Counted from the stretch's first letter, positions 34,852 to 44,138 are shown. The stretch: 64,000 bases of DNA from Pseudomonas sp. Irchel s3b2 (GCF_900187445.1 NZ_FYEB01000004.1:349367-413366); one strand, 5' to 3'. Translations and numbers: made by a program. Notes: generated from the letters alone by a model not told the origin.

Positions 34852-37131
34852 ATGCTCGGTAAGTGGCTGGACCCGGCGCTATTGCTGCTCACCACCCTGA
34901 CCCTGCTGGCCGGTGCCATTGCGCATTTTGCTCAGAAGTCTGACTGGGCATCGATTTTCTGGGCCGCAGGTAGTCTGGTGATGGCCCTGGTATTGCTCGT
35001 TGAGATTGCCAGGCGCCTGGCCCGGCGCGAGGCCGGTGTAGATCTGATTGCATTGCTATCGATTGCCGCGGCGTTGTTTTTTGAACAGACGCTGGTGGCG
35101 GCGGTGATCGCCTTGATGCTGGCGTCTGGACGCATCCTGGAGTTTTTTACCAAACAACGCGCCGAACGCGAGCTGCGTGCGCTGGTCGACCGGGCGCCAC
35201 GCTTTGCCTGGCTGCAAGAAAGTGGCGATTTACGGCAGATACCGGTTGAGCAGATCCAACCGCAGCAGACACTGCTTGTACGCTTGGGGGAGGTAATACC
35301 GGTCGATGGTCGTCTGCTCAGTTCTACCGCCGTTCTGGACGAATCGGCGCTCAGCGGTGAGTCATTGCCGGTCACCCGCCGGGAAGGGGAACCACTGTCC
35401 AGCGGCGTTACCAATGTCGGTGCGCCGATTCTCCTGACAGCCACACGAACGGCAGCGCAGAGCACCTATGCCGGGGTGGTGCGCCTGGCCGAAACCGCAC
35501 GACGCTCGCGTGCGCCCTTTGTGCGTTTGGCTGACCGTTACGCGTTATTCTTCATTCCGCTGACGTTACTGATTGCCGGGATCGCCTGGTACTTGAGTGG
35601 AGATTCTTTACGAGCGCTGGCGGTTTTGGTGGTGGCCACACCTTGCCCTTTGATTCTGGCGGTGCCGATCGCGATCATGTCAGGTATTTCCAGGGCGGCG
35701 CGGCGCGGGATCCTGATCAAGGACGGCGTGACCCTGGAAGCGCTGGCCGGGGTCAAGCAGGTGTTTCTCGACAAGACCGGCACGCTGACCAGCGGCCACG
35801 CCCGTCTGCAGTCGATTGAAACCAACGGAACGGACGATCCGCAGCGCCTGCTTGGGCTGGCCGCTTCGCTGGCGCAGGCCTCCACGCACCCGATCTCCCA
35901 GGCCATTGTCGCAGCGGCCTATCAGCGTGGATTGTCACTCAGCGTGCCGCAGGACGTTGAGGAAAGTCCGGGCGCGGGTCTATGTGGGCTGATCGATGGC
36001 CTGCGAGTGCGCTTCGGCACCTTGTCGTTTGTTCATAAAGAAACGCCTGTGCCTGGCTGGGCCACAACCATGCTGCGCCACATGGATTACCTGGCGTGCA
36101 GTGGCAGTTTCATTGAAGTGGATGGGGCGCTCGCCGGTCTGCTGATTTTCTCGGACACCCTGCGTCGGGAAACCCCGCTAACCCTGCGCCGACTGCGCAA
36201 CAGAGGTATCGAAAGGATCGTCATGCTCACGGGCGATCGCCTGGAAACCGCCGAAATGATTGCGCTGTCTGCCGGTATTGACGAGCTGCGTGCCGGGTTG
36301 ACCCCTGAGGATAAAGTGCGTGCGGTCCAGGAAGGTTGCCTGCGCGCCAGCACTCTGATGGTCGGCGATGGCATTAACGATGCCCCCGCTCTGGCGGCGG
36401 CCAATGTCGGTGTGGCGATGGGGGCCAGCGGTGCCACGGCCTCTGCGCAAGCCGCGGGGGTTGTGCTGCTGGTGGATCGTCTGGATCGTCTGGTCGAGGC
36501 GCTGGACATTGCCCGCCGTACCCGACACATCGCCCGCCAAGGCGTGCTGGTCGGCATGGGAATGTCCTTACTGGCCATGGTTGTGGCTGCCTTCGGTTAC
36601 CTGCCACCGCTTATCGGCGCCATTGCGCAGGAGGGCATCGATGTGGTGATCATTATCAATGCCTTGCGTGCATTGATGCCGTCGCGAGGTCTGCGCCATA
36701 AGCTTGCCGGGGAGCATATCGATCGCCTGCAGGATGAACACAATCAGCTCTCCACAGTGCGCAATGACCTGCATCAGATGGCAAATGACTTTGCCCTGCG
36801 TCCACTTGAGCAGGCGCAGGCCGACTTGGGCGAGCTGGTGAAAAAGCTGCAAGTCTCACTGGTCTGTCATGAACGCGAAGATGAAAAAAACCTGTACCCG
36901 CTGCTGACGCGAAGCATGCAGGGTGAGGACCCCTTGTCGGCATTGAGTCATGCCCACCGAGAGATTTTCCGCCTTATCCATTTGCTGGCGCGAATGAGCG
37001 CTGACTTCAGTACCGACCCTGCAACGGCTTGCGCCGATGAGATTCAGCATCAGTTGATTCGTCTGGATACCCTGGTGCAACTGCACTTTGAACAGGAGGA
37101 GGAACTGTTCCGTTATCTCGACAGACGCTAA
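34852..37131 (+). CDS. P1B-type metal ATPase with C-terminal hemerythrin domain
   Basis: A 759-residue membrane ATPase. Motifs: the actuator SGES, TPCP in the transport helix (263-266), DKTGT (307-311), the P1B-specific HP pair (346-347) and GDGIND (505-510). There is no N-terminal heavy-metal-associated domain. After the last helices (EGIDVVIIINALRAL) residues ~620-759 form a hemerythrin-like four-helix domain with ligand pattern His630, His673/Glu677, His702, His745/Glu749. This architecture matches the P1B-5 group linked to Fe, Ni or Co export. GGAGGAAG precedes ATG 34852. A diiron domain on a metal pump could sense oxygen or iron (inference). Confidence 0.9.
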   Translation: MLGKWLDPALLLLTTLTLLAGAIAHFAQKSDWASIFWAAGSLVMALVLLVEIARRLARREAGVDLIALLSIAAALFFEQTLVAAVIALMLASGRILEFFTKQRAERELRALVDRAPRFAWLQESGDLRQIPVEQIQPQQTLLVRLGEVIPVDGRLLSSTAVLDESALSGESLPVTRREGEPLSSGVTNVGAPILLTATRTAAQSTYAGVVRLAETARRSRAPFVRLADRYALFFIPLTLLIAGIAWYLSGDSLRALAVLVVATPCPLILAVPIAIMSGISRAARRGILIKDGVTLEALAGVKQVFLDKTGTLTSGHARLQSIETNGTDDPQRLLGLAASLAQASTHPISQAIVAAAYQRGLSLSVPQDVEESPGAGLCGLIDGLRVRFGTLSFVHKETPVPGWATTMLRHMDYLACSGSFIEVDGALAGLLIFSDTLRRETPLTLRRLRNRGIERIVMLTGDRLETAEMIALSAGIDELRAGLTPEDKVRAVQEGCLRASTLMVGDGINDAPALAAANVGVAMGASGATASAQAAGVVLLVDRLDRLVEALDIARRTRHIARQGVLVGMGMSLLAMVVAAFGYLPPLIGAIAQEGIDVVIIINALRALMPSRGLRHKLAGEHIDRLQDEHNQLSTVRNDLHQMANDFALRPLEQAQADLGELVKKLQVSLVCHEREDEKNLYPLLTRSMQGEDPLSALSHAHREIFRLIHLLARMSADFSTDPATACADEIQHQLIRLDTLVQLHFEQEEELFRYLDRR

Positions 37132-37153
37132 TGAAATGTCGGTTTCAGGCAGT

Positions 37154-37582
37154 TTATTTGCGCTTCCAGTACTTCTGCATTTCGATAAACAGAAAGGATG
37201 CCGTCCAGGTGATGAGTACCAGACCGGTCAGGGCCTCCAGCCCCGTCAGGTACTTGAGGTTGCCCACGGGTGAAATATCGCCGAAACCGATTGTCGTGTA
37301 AGTGGTGAATGAAAAGTACACGCAGTCCATCAGTGAACCATCGAAGTTGCCGATCAGGCTGCCCCATTCGCCGGAGCGCACCATCAGGTAATAGACCAGC
37401 GCGAAGCACCAGACCTCTATTGCATGGGCCAGCAGAGCACCGAACACTCCGACGACAATCCTGAAACGGCTCCAGAGTTTAAGCCTCGGCAACCAGTCAT
37501 TGAGGCGTAACAGGCATTCGTAGTGGATCAACACTGCGACGACCACCGCCAGCGTATTGATCAACGTGACTGCGAACATCAT
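37154..37582 (-). CDS. Small potassium-channel-like protein
   Basis: A 142-residue inner-membrane protein with about three or four hydrophobic segments and a pore filter TTIGFGD, followed by LVLITWTASFLFIEMQKYW as the last helix. This is a minimal two-pore-helix K+-channel fold (Ion_trans_2). GGAGG lies three bases before ATG 37582; the next ATG (37579) is equally possible. The gene is convergent with the metal ATPase (22-base gap) and lies 54 bases downstream of the BON gene on the same strand, suggesting co-transcription from the box at 38379. Confidence 0.82.
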   Translation of the reverse strand: MMFAVTLINTLAVVVAVLIHYECLLRLNDWLPRLKLWSRFRIVVGVFGALLAHAIEVWCFALVYYLMVRSGEWGSLIGNFDGSLMDCVYFSFTTYTTIGFGDISPVGNLKYLTGLEALTGLVLITWTASFLFIEMQKYWKRK

Positions 37583-37636
37583 GCACCTCCAGTGAAACGC
37601 GGTCGGTGCGATCCACGATTTCCCCAAGTCGTTGAC

Positions 37637-38284
37637 TCAGGCGAGCAGCAAATGATTTTCAACCTGCTTCACACCGGGCACCGACCAGGCTGCACGTTCC
37701 GCGATCTTGCGTTCGCGCCACAAATGAACCCTGCCTTCAAGCTTCACGACGTCGCCTTCGACTTTGACGTGGATCCCCTTGGCATCGACTTCGGCATTGC
37801 GCTTGAGGGCATCTTCGATACGCTGCTGGACATCGACCACGTTCACCCGCGCACGAAGGGTCAGCCGATTGTCTATGCCGACCACTCCTGACAATTTGTG
37901 CACGGCCAGTTCCACGGTTTCTTTCTGGTATTGCCAGTCCACTTCGCCTTCCAGGGTGACCCACCCGTTCTGCACCGTGATTTCGATGTCTTCCTCGGGA
38001 ATGTCGGAGCTCCACGCGATGATGTTCAAGGCCCGGGCTGCGATGGTGTCATCCGCCGTGCCAGCGTTTTTCTCCGGTCTGACCTGAATTTCTTCGGCCA
38101 GCGCGCGTACGCCTTTGATGCTTTTTACCGCGCGTTCTGCGTTGATTTTCTGCAAGTAGCTCTTGACGTGCCCGGAGAGCGTGACGACGCCGTTGTCCAC
38201 GGTCACACCGATGTTGGCAGCATCGATATCCGGCTGGAATTCAAGCTCTTCCAGAATATGTTGACGCAAACTCAAGTCGCTCAT
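37637..38284 (-). CDS. Three-BON-domain protein
   Basis: A 215-residue protein consisting of three successive BON domains (about 5-70, 77-142 and 147-213), each with the V-x-V-x-x-G-x-V-x-L-x-G pattern (VDNGVVTLSGHV, VQNGWVTLEGEV, VEGDVVKLEGRV). No signal peptide is present, unlike OsmY, so it should be cytoplasmic. BON domains bind membranes or phospholipids and are linked to osmotic stress. It is divergent from the RNase-like gene with an ANR-like box between, and precedes the small channel gene. Confidence 0.9.
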   Translation of the reverse strand: MSDLSLRQHILEELEFQPDIDAANIGVTVDNGVVTLSGHVKSYLQKINAERAVKSIKGVRALAEEIQVRPEKNAGTADDTIAARALNIIAWSSDIPEEDIEITVQNGWVTLEGEVDWQYQKETVELAVHKLSGVVGIDNRLTLRARVNVVDVQQRIEDALKRNAEVDAKGIHVKVEGDVVKLEGRVHLWRERKIAERAAWSVPGVKQVENHLLLA

Positions 38285-38378
38285 GGTGATGCCCTCTGTC
38301 TGATGCGTGGGTTGTGGGTTACAACGGACGCAAGCCTGGCCCGATCAGTTTTTTCTACACTTGAACGACGTCAAGACA

Positions 38379-38392
38379 TTGAGCTAAATCAA
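38379..38392. promoter_or_regulatory. ANR/FNR-like box
   Basis: TTGAGCTAAATCAA has one mismatch. It sits in the ~300-bp divergent gap between the BON gene (start 38284, minus) and the MBL gene (38583, plus). Confidence 0.65.
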
Positions 38393-38582
38393 CAAGGCTT
38401 CTGTGAGTGCGTCCAGCTATCACCAGGCGGTCATTAGTTGACAAAAATCATAGCCCCACGGCGATAACGCCAGATACTGTTCATCACAGCCTGACACTTC
38501 CCTGCCGCGATGAACTGAGGGGAAAACCATGGATAAGCGTTTATCCGTCGGGTAAAGCGTTACCTGGTTTGAGGAAATGACG

Positions 38583-39971
38583 ATGCGAATGACATTTCTC
38601 GGTGCGGCGGGCACGGTGACCGGCAGCAAGTACCTGCTGGAACATCACGACCACCATGTGTTGATCGATTGCGGTTTATTCCAAGGCTATAAGCAACTGC
38701 GTCTGCACAACTGGGATCGCTTCCAGGTACCGGTTCGCGATCTTGACGCTATCGTGCTGACCCATGCCCATCTGGATCACAGTGGCTATTTACCAGTGTT
38801 GGTGCGCAACGGTTATCGCGGACCGGTGTATGCCACGCCCGCGACCTGTGAATTGGTGAAAATCCTGCTGCGTGACAGTGGCCGCTTGCAGGAAGAAGAG
38901 GCCGAATTCGCCAACCGTCATGGCTTCTCCAAACACACCCCGGCGCTGCCGCTGTATACCGAGCAAGACGCCGAGCAGGCGCTGAAACTGTTGCGGCCGG
39001 TGGAGTTGCACCACCGGGTCGATATTGTGCCGGGGATGAGCATCCTGTTGCGCTGCGCCGGACATATATTGGGCGCCGCCACGGTGGAAGTGGTGGCTGA
39101 TGGCATGACGCTGGTGTGTTCCGGGGACCTGGGGCGGCCGAACGATCCATTGATGTTCGCCCCGGAAATCATCGAGCAGACCGATTACCTGTTGGTGGAG
39201 TCGACCTACGGCGACCGACAGCACCCTGTTGAGTCCCCGGAGGAGCAACTGGCGCAGGTCATCACCCGCACCGCTTTGCGCCACGGCATCACGCTGGTGC
39301 CATCGTTTGCGGTCGGGCGTGCGCAATTGCTGATGTATTACCTGTACAGGCTGGTCCAGAAGCGGGCGATCCCGGACCTGCCGATCTACCTCAACAGCCC
39401 CATGGCCACCGACGTCACGCGCCTGTACCAGCGTTTTCGCAGCGAACACCGGTTGTCACCGCAGGAGTGCGAAGGCATGTGCCACGTCGCGCATTTCGTG
39501 CGCTCGACCCGCGACTCTATCGAACTGGACCAGCAACGCACCCCGGCGGTGATCATCGCCGCCAGCGGCATGGCCACCGGTGGGCGCGTCCTTCATCACC
39601 TCAAGGCACTGGCACCCAACCCGTTGAATACGCTGCTGGTGCCGGGCTTCCAGGCGGGCGGTACCCGCGGTGCGCAGATCGTCGCCGGAGCTCCATCGGT
39701 GCGTATCCATGGCAAGGATGTGCCGATTCGGGCCGAGGTGGTACCGATGGAAACCCTGTCGGCGCATGCCGATGCGGATGAAATCATGCAGTGGTTGCGC
39801 GGGTTCAAACGGCCGCCGAAACATACTTATGTAGTGCATGGGGAACCGAATGCCTCGGATGTACTGCGTCGGCGTATCAGTCTGGAACTGGGCTGGTCGG
39901 TTTCGGTGCCGGAGTACCGCGACAGTGTTGAGTTAACCCCTGTTGATCAGCCCTTAAGCTCATCACTCTGA
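38583..39971 (+). CDS. MBL-fold beta-CASP RNase/metallo-hydrolase
   Basis: A 462-residue metallo-beta-lactamase fold protein of the beta-CASP (CPSF-like) group. Zinc ligands lie in HAHLDH (61-66), then AGHILGAA, GDLGRP, and the terminal motifs SAHAD and VVHGEP. Such enzymes are predicted exo/endoribonucleases that process RNA in the cytoplasm. Start 38583 gives a proper GAGGA spacing; ATG 38577 is also in frame. In many Pseudomonas genomes a copy sits among ANR-regulated stress genes, as here. Target RNA is unknown. Confidence 0.88.
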   Translation: MRMTFLGAAGTVTGSKYLLEHHDHHVLIDCGLFQGYKQLRLHNWDRFQVPVRDLDAIVLTHAHLDHSGYLPVLVRNGYRGPVYATPATCELVKILLRDSGRLQEEEAEFANRHGFSKHTPALPLYTEQDAEQALKLLRPVELHHRVDIVPGMSILLRCAGHILGAATVEVVADGMTLVCSGDLGRPNDPLMFAPEIIEQTDYLLVESTYGDRQHPVESPEEQLAQVITRTALRHGITLVPSFAVGRAQLLMYYLYRLVQKRAIPDLPIYLNSPMATDVTRLYQRFRSEHRLSPQECEGMCHVAHFVRSTRDSIELDQQRTPAVIIAASGMATGGRVLHHLKALAPNPLNTLLVPGFQAGGTRGAQIVAGAPSVRIHGKDVPIRAEVVPMETLSAHADADEIMQWLRGFKRPPKHTYVVHGEPNASDVLRRRISLELGWSVSVPEYRDSVELTPVDQPLSSSL

Positions 39972-40121
39972 CAATAAATTCCCCCAACCGGTTTTCCGGC
40001 AAGGGGCAGGGGACTAGATGAGCATTACAGTTGAGTTTGGCAGCCATAGCATTGACGCTGAACCACTGGCGACCGAGCGCTGTCGCAACGTTGTGTCTTG
40101 GCTGTTTCGCGAAATAGCCCG

Positions 40122-41042
40122 CTACAGATCCTCTGGTGAAACCACCCATACACTGCACGGCATTTTGTACAGCAGATGCTCCACCGTGCTGCCCACCAAT
40201 CGGCCCATGCCACGATGGCCGACCCGGCCCATGACAATCACATCGACGTTGTAGGCATCGGCGTAATGGCTAAGAACCTTGGTCGGGTTGCCCATGATCA
40301 TGTGCTGTTGCTCCGGCGCAATACCGTTGCGCTCGGCCAGTTCGCGGAAGGCATCGGCCTGTGCGTCGAACAGTGTCTTGGCTTTGCCTGGAGAGAAAAA
40401 CGTCGAGGCGTTGTCGAAATCGAACTCGTCCGCGCTGATCGATGACAGGTCATGGGCATAGATAACGTCGAGCTCGGCGTTACAGGTACTCGCCAGTTTT
40501 GACGCCTCGCGCAGAATCCTGTCGTTGAAATCCTTGTACTGAGTATCGCTATGGAAGGGGTCGACCGCGGCGACGATCTTGCGCGGCAAAGCGTGCTGCA
40601 CATGGCTGACAAAATGCAGCGGCACCGGGCATTCGCGCAGCAGATGAATATCCAGGGGCGTGAACATGATCCGTGACAGCAGCGACTCGTATTCCAGAGC
40701 CTTGATCAGGACTGCCATCGGCTGTTCTTTGAGGTGAACGAGGATTTCCTGCAACGGCCTTTCTACCCAAACCACCTCAGTGGTGACGGGCACACCGATT
40801 TTACGCAAGGGACGGGCCTGTTCTTCGAGCCATTGGCGATGGCGCTCGACATACCCGAGCCGCATCTGCTCCAGCGCTTGTTCGTTGACCAGGCTGGCCG
40901 TTGCCAAACCCTCCAGGTAATCGAAGGCGACGATGTGCAGGGCAGCGCCCGAGGCTTTGGCCAACGCGGCTGCGCGGTCGAATGCGGGGCTGTTTTCCAT
41001 GAGGGGCGAGACGACCAGCATGAAGCGTAATTGCTCAGACAT
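40122..41042 (-). CDS. Tandem-domain universal stress protein 2
   Basis: A 306-residue protein of two UspA domains, beginning MSEQLRFMLVVSPLMENSPAF. The second domain carries the nucleotide loop GRVGHRGMGRLVGSTVEHLL (G-2x-G-9x-G-S/T), expected to bind ATP. GGGAG upstream fixes ATG 41042; the frame extends further upstream without a plausible start. It is divergent from the small usp remnant gene, and a perfect ANR box at 41149 is about 107 bases upstream, so strong oxygen-limited induction is likely. Confidence 0.92.
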   Translation of the reverse strand: MSEQLRFMLVVSPLMENSPAFDRAAALAKASGAALHIVAFDYLEGLATASLVNEQALEQMRLGYVERHRQWLEEQARPLRKIGVPVTTEVVWVERPLQEILVHLKEQPMAVLIKALEYESLLSRIMFTPLDIHLLRECPVPLHFVSHVQHALPRKIVAAVDPFHSDTQYKDFNDRILREASKLASTCNAELDVIYAHDLSSISADEFDFDNASTFFSPGKAKTLFDAQADAFRELAERNGIAPEQQHMIMGNPTKVLSHYADAYNVDVIVMGRVGHRGMGRLVGSTVEHLLYKMPCSVWVVSPEDL

Positions 41043-41148
41043 GACAAAACTCCCGGCAAAAATTGCAGAAACACCTGTACTCCATGGCACCCATGCGTTT
41101 GGGCGCGGAGGCCGTGTTTTTATCCTGCCACTGACCGGAGGAGTGGGA

Positions 41149-41162
41149 TTGATCTTTATCAA
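41149..41162. promoter_or_regulatory. Perfect ANR/FNR box
   Basis: TTGATCTTTATCAA matches the consensus exactly and lies between two divergent usp-type genes. A second weaker version, CTGACAAAGATCAA, follows at 41201-41214. Confidence 0.88.
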
Positions 41163-41287
41163 CCCGACGAGAGATGCAGCATGCGGCCCGATCCATATAG
41201 CTGACAAAGATCAAATCCCCCGGCTCTGGAGCGATCACTCTGTGGTTCTACCCACTGCATCGAGATGGCCGTGAGCCGAGGTGCCCC

Positions 41288-41485
41288 ATGTCGCAGATAC
41301 AGCGTTTACTGTTGATCGCTCCTTCAGCCATGACCCGTACCCCCGAAGACCACCGCACCGATGTCATTGTGATGGGAACGGTGCAACACACGGGGTTGAA
41401 CAAGTTATTGGGGGCCACTGCCGAACAGCTCTTGCATCGAGCGCCTTGCAGTGTGCTGGCGATCAAACCCGGCAGGATGTTGTAA
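41288..41485 (+). pseudogene. Miniature universal stress protein (internal deletion)
   Basis: A 65-residue frame that joins the first strand of a Usp (MSQIQRLLLIAPSAMTRTP) directly to the last ~45 residues of a Usp second domain (TDVIVMGTVQHTGLNKLLGA...SVLAIKPG). About 240 residues present in the 300-residue relatives are missing, yet the frame is open and the nucleotide-loop half is kept. It may be a deletion remnant or a surviving mini-protein. It is followed 11 bases later by the full-length usp gene at 41497 and preceded by a leader duplicated at 31411. Confidence 0.75.
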
Positions 41486-41496
41486 GGAGAGTAGGG

Positions 41497-42414
41497 GTGA
41501 GAATTCAACGTCTGCTATTGATTGCCCCGACCGAAATGGTCCATACACCGGCTTTCGATCGGGCGCGAGCCCTGGCCTGTGCAACCGGTGCAATGTTGCA
41601 CATTGTCGCTTTCGATCATGTTCAGGCACTGGCGGTGGCCGGCCTGTTTGATCACGACGCGATGGCCCAGGCGCGGGAAGGTTATTTGCAGGTGCATCGT
41701 CACTGGCTTGAGCAGCAAGCCCGGTTTCAACGATGCGAAGGGTTGCAGGTGACCACTGAAGTGGTCTGGGCCAGACCGAGCCTGGCGCACCTGCTTGAGT
41801 ACGTGAATGACTTCCATGCGGACCTGGTGATCAAGGACACACACCGCGTGTCGGCATTCGACCGCGCCTTCCACCGACCTCTGGACTGGCAGTTGCTGCG
41901 CGACTGTCCGGCCCCTTTGCACCTGGTCATCGATGCCGTACACCCAAACCCATTGAACATACTCGCCACCATCGACCTGTCCCATCTGGAGGCGCTGACC
42001 CAAGGGCTGAATGACCGGATTCTCGACCTCGCCTCGACGCTGGCTGAGTCGTGTGGCGCCACTTTGCACCTGCTCAACGTCGACGGCTGGTCGGAGTTGG
42101 GAGAGTCTGAGGTAAACGTGCCGACAGCGACACTGGATGGCAGTTTGAGAGACGCAATCAGCGATGCTCAGCTGGAGGCCTTTGAGGTGCTTGCCGAACG
42201 CTATGGTATCGAAAAACAGCAGCAACATTTACTGCCTGGCATCCCCACTGAGGTGATCACACATTTCGCACAACAACATGCTTTCGACATGGTGGTATTG
42301 GGGACAACCTATCATCGCGGGATCGATATTTTCATCGGCAGTACGGCCGAAAGCGTATTGAACCGGGCACCTTGCAGTCTGACGATCATCAAGCCATTGC
42401 CCCAGGTCGACTGA
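41497..42414 (+). CDS. Tandem-domain universal stress protein 3
   Basis: A 305-residue protein with two UspA domains: RIQRLLLIAPTEMVHTPAF at the start, and a second domain ending VVLGTTYHRGIDIFIGSTAE then CSLTIIKP. The nucleotide loop is retained. The GTG start at 41497 is supported by AGGAGAG six bases upstream; no in-frame ATG gives a better start. It is the closest neighbour of the mini-usp and probably shares its transcript from the ANR boxes at 41149/41201. Confidence 0.9.
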   Translation: MRIQRLLLIAPTEMVHTPAFDRARALACATGAMLHIVAFDHVQALAVAGLFDHDAMAQAREGYLQVHRHWLEQQARFQRCEGLQVTTEVVWARPSLAHLLEYVNDFHADLVIKDTHRVSAFDRAFHRPLDWQLLRDCPAPLHLVIDAVHPNPLNILATIDLSHLEALTQGLNDRILDLASTLAESCGATLHLLNVDGWSELGESEVNVPTATLDGSLRDAISDAQLEAFEVLAERYGIEKQQQHLLPGIPTEVITHFAQQHAFDMVVLGTTYHRGIDIFIGSTAESVLNRAPCSLTIIKPLPQVD

Positions 42415-42441
42415 CAGGTCCTGCCAGTCTCTTTCACGAAC

Positions 42442-42480
42442 AAAAAAAGCCCCTCGCCGGTTTCCCGATAAGGGGCTTTC
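42442..42480 (-). terminator. Terminator downstream of hsp20
   Basis: AAAGCCCCT and AGGGGCTTT form a stem; read on the minus strand it is followed by seven T residues, so it terminates the hsp20 transcript. On the plus strand (after usp) only a short T-run follows. Confidence 0.8.
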
Positions 42481-42499
42481 TGTCGCGTGAAGGGGCGAT

Positions 42500-43045
42500 T
42501 CAGCTGGATTTGATTTGCACCTTTTTGTCCGCGTTCATGGCTTCAGGCTTCTTCGGCAGCGAAATACTCAGCACGCCTTTGCTGAAACTTGCTTCGATCT
42601 TGTCGGCATCGACGCCTTTGGGCAGGCTGAACGCCCGCTGGAAGGAGCCATAGTGACGCTCTGACAAGTGATAGCCCTTCCTTTTTTCTTCCTTGTCCTC
42701 TTTCTTTTCACCCTTGATGATCAGATTGCCGTTGGACAATTTGATGTCGATATTTTCCTGATCCATGCCTGGCAGTTCGGCGGTGATTTCGAAGCTTTCC
42801 TCCTTCTCGGTAATGTCTACCGCCGGCAGGCTGCGACCGATAAATTCCCGACTCCAGAAGGGTTCGACATCGAACAGCCCACGCCGGAAAGGCGTCAGCG
42901 CCGAGCCACGATTGAAGTCTTCGAACAGGTGATCGACCTGCTGGCGCAGTTTTTCCAGGGGCCGCCAAGGATCTGTTGCCATCGGTTGCTGATCGGTTTT
43001 TTCGTCGTCGGTGTGCACCGGCATTTTCTTCTCGAAATTGGCCAT
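42500..43045 (-). CDS. Hsp20/alpha-crystallin small heat-shock protein
   Basis: A 181-residue cytoplasmic chaperone: an N-terminal arm with PWRPLEKLRQQVDHLFEDF (about 26-44), the alpha-crystallin domain (about 70-165; PAVDITEKEESFEITAELPG, then GVLSISLPK) and a short C-terminal tail ending VQIKSS, with the I-x-I/V-type contact motif. It holds unfolding proteins for refolding. GGAGGAATG immediately precedes the start region. No FNR-type box is visible upstream. A frameshifted fragment of a sister gene lies at 34427-34584. Confidence 0.92.
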   Translation of the reverse strand: MANFEKKMPVHTDDEKTDQQPMATDPWRPLEKLRQQVDHLFEDFNRGSALTPFRRGLFDVEPFWSREFIGRSLPAVDITEKEESFEITAELPGMDQENIDIKLSNGNLIIKGEKKEDKEEKRKGYHLSERHYGSFQRAFSLPKGVDADKIEASFSKGVLSISLPKKPEAMNADKKVQIKSS

Positions 43046-43190
43046 TTTTCATTCCTCCTTTCCAGTACGTCGGTGGGCCGGGAACATCTCGGAGGCCGGT
43101 CCACCACAACAGATTCAGGCCTTACCTTAAAAGGTTAGTATTCCTGTGGCTCAGGGGCCGACCAACAGTCGGTTTCTAGCCACGCCCCGT

Positions 43191-44087
43191 CTATTTCGAG
43201 AACTTGCGTGCACCAACCACGCAAAGGATTACCGTAACGGTCACACCCAACATGCCAAGGCTGACTTGCTCATGCAGCAACGTGGCCGCCAACGCCAGGC
43301 CAAAAAATGGCTGTAGCAGCTGCAGCTGACCGACGGCGGCAATCCCGCCCTGGGCCAGCCCGCGGTACCAGAACACGAAACCGAGAAACATGCTGAACAG
43401 CGAGACGTAAGCCAGGCTGAACCACGCGGGAAGGGTGATGACCGAGAGCGTAGGGGGGGCCAGGAACCAGGTCAGCGGGATCATGACGGGCAACGACAGC
43501 ACCAAGGCCCAGGAAATCACCTGCCAGCCGCCGAGTGTTCTTGAAAGCTTTGCGCCTTCCGCATAGCCCAGTCCGCAGGCGAGGATCGCCAGCAACATCA
43601 GAACGTCCCCGGCAGCAGAGGCGGTCAGACCCTGAGAGACGGCAAACCCCACCACCAGCAGGCTTCCCAGCACCGAGAAAAGCCAGAAAACCGGCCGGGG
43701 ACGTTCGCCACCGCGCCAGACCCCGAAGGCTGCGGTGGCAAGTGGCAACAGGCCAACGAAGACGATGGAGTGCGCAGACGTTACATATTGCAGGGCCAGC
43801 GCAGTCAGTAATGGAAACCCCAATACAACGCCCAGCGCCACGATTGCCAGGGAGAAAAGCTGACTTTTGGCCGGCCGTTTTTCGTTGAAAAGCAGCAGCA
43901 TGCACAGCGCCAGAATGGCTGCGATGCTGGCCCGCGCAACCGTCAAAAAGACCGGGTCAAACTCCAGAACGGCCACCCGTGTCGCCGGCAGCGAGCCACT
44001 GAAGATGAGCACGCCGATGAACCCGTTGAGCCAGCCGCTCGCGGTCTTTTCCGTGGTGTGGTGTTGCAGATTCGATGTGCGTTCCAT
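43191..44087 (-). CDS. EamA (DMT) family exporter
   Basis: A 298-residue inner-membrane protein with ten predicted helices in two EamA repeats (about 18-145 and 155-293). Members export metabolites or amino acids. Its divergent neighbour is a MocR-type regulator whose relatives commonly control adjacent transporter genes. The substrate is not readable; the N-terminal region is short and polar. The start is at ATG 44087, 88 bases from the regulator start. Confidence 0.88.
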   Translation of the reverse strand: MERTSNLQHHTTEKTASGWLNGFIGVLIFSGSLPATRVAVLEFDPVFLTVARASIAAILALCMLLLFNEKRPAKSQLFSLAIVALGVVLGFPLLTALALQYVTSAHSIVFVGLLPLATAAFGVWRGGERPRPVFWLFSVLGSLLVVGFAVSQGLTASAAGDVLMLLAILACGLGYAEGAKLSRTLGGWQVISWALVLSLPVMIPLTWFLAPPTLSVITLPAWFSLAYVSLFSMFLGFVFWYRGLAQGGIAAVGQLQLLQPFFGLALAATLLHEQVSLGMLGVTVTVILCVVGARKFSK

Positions 44088-44138
44088 TGAGGATTCCCTT
44101 TATGCAGGTTGCATGGGAGGCATCGTATGGACGAAACT

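Noticed and set aside
40018..40254. 79-codon plus-strand frame after the beta-CASP gene
   Set aside because: The second half is antisense to the usp gene; only the first ~40 codons are free and no ribosome site is present.
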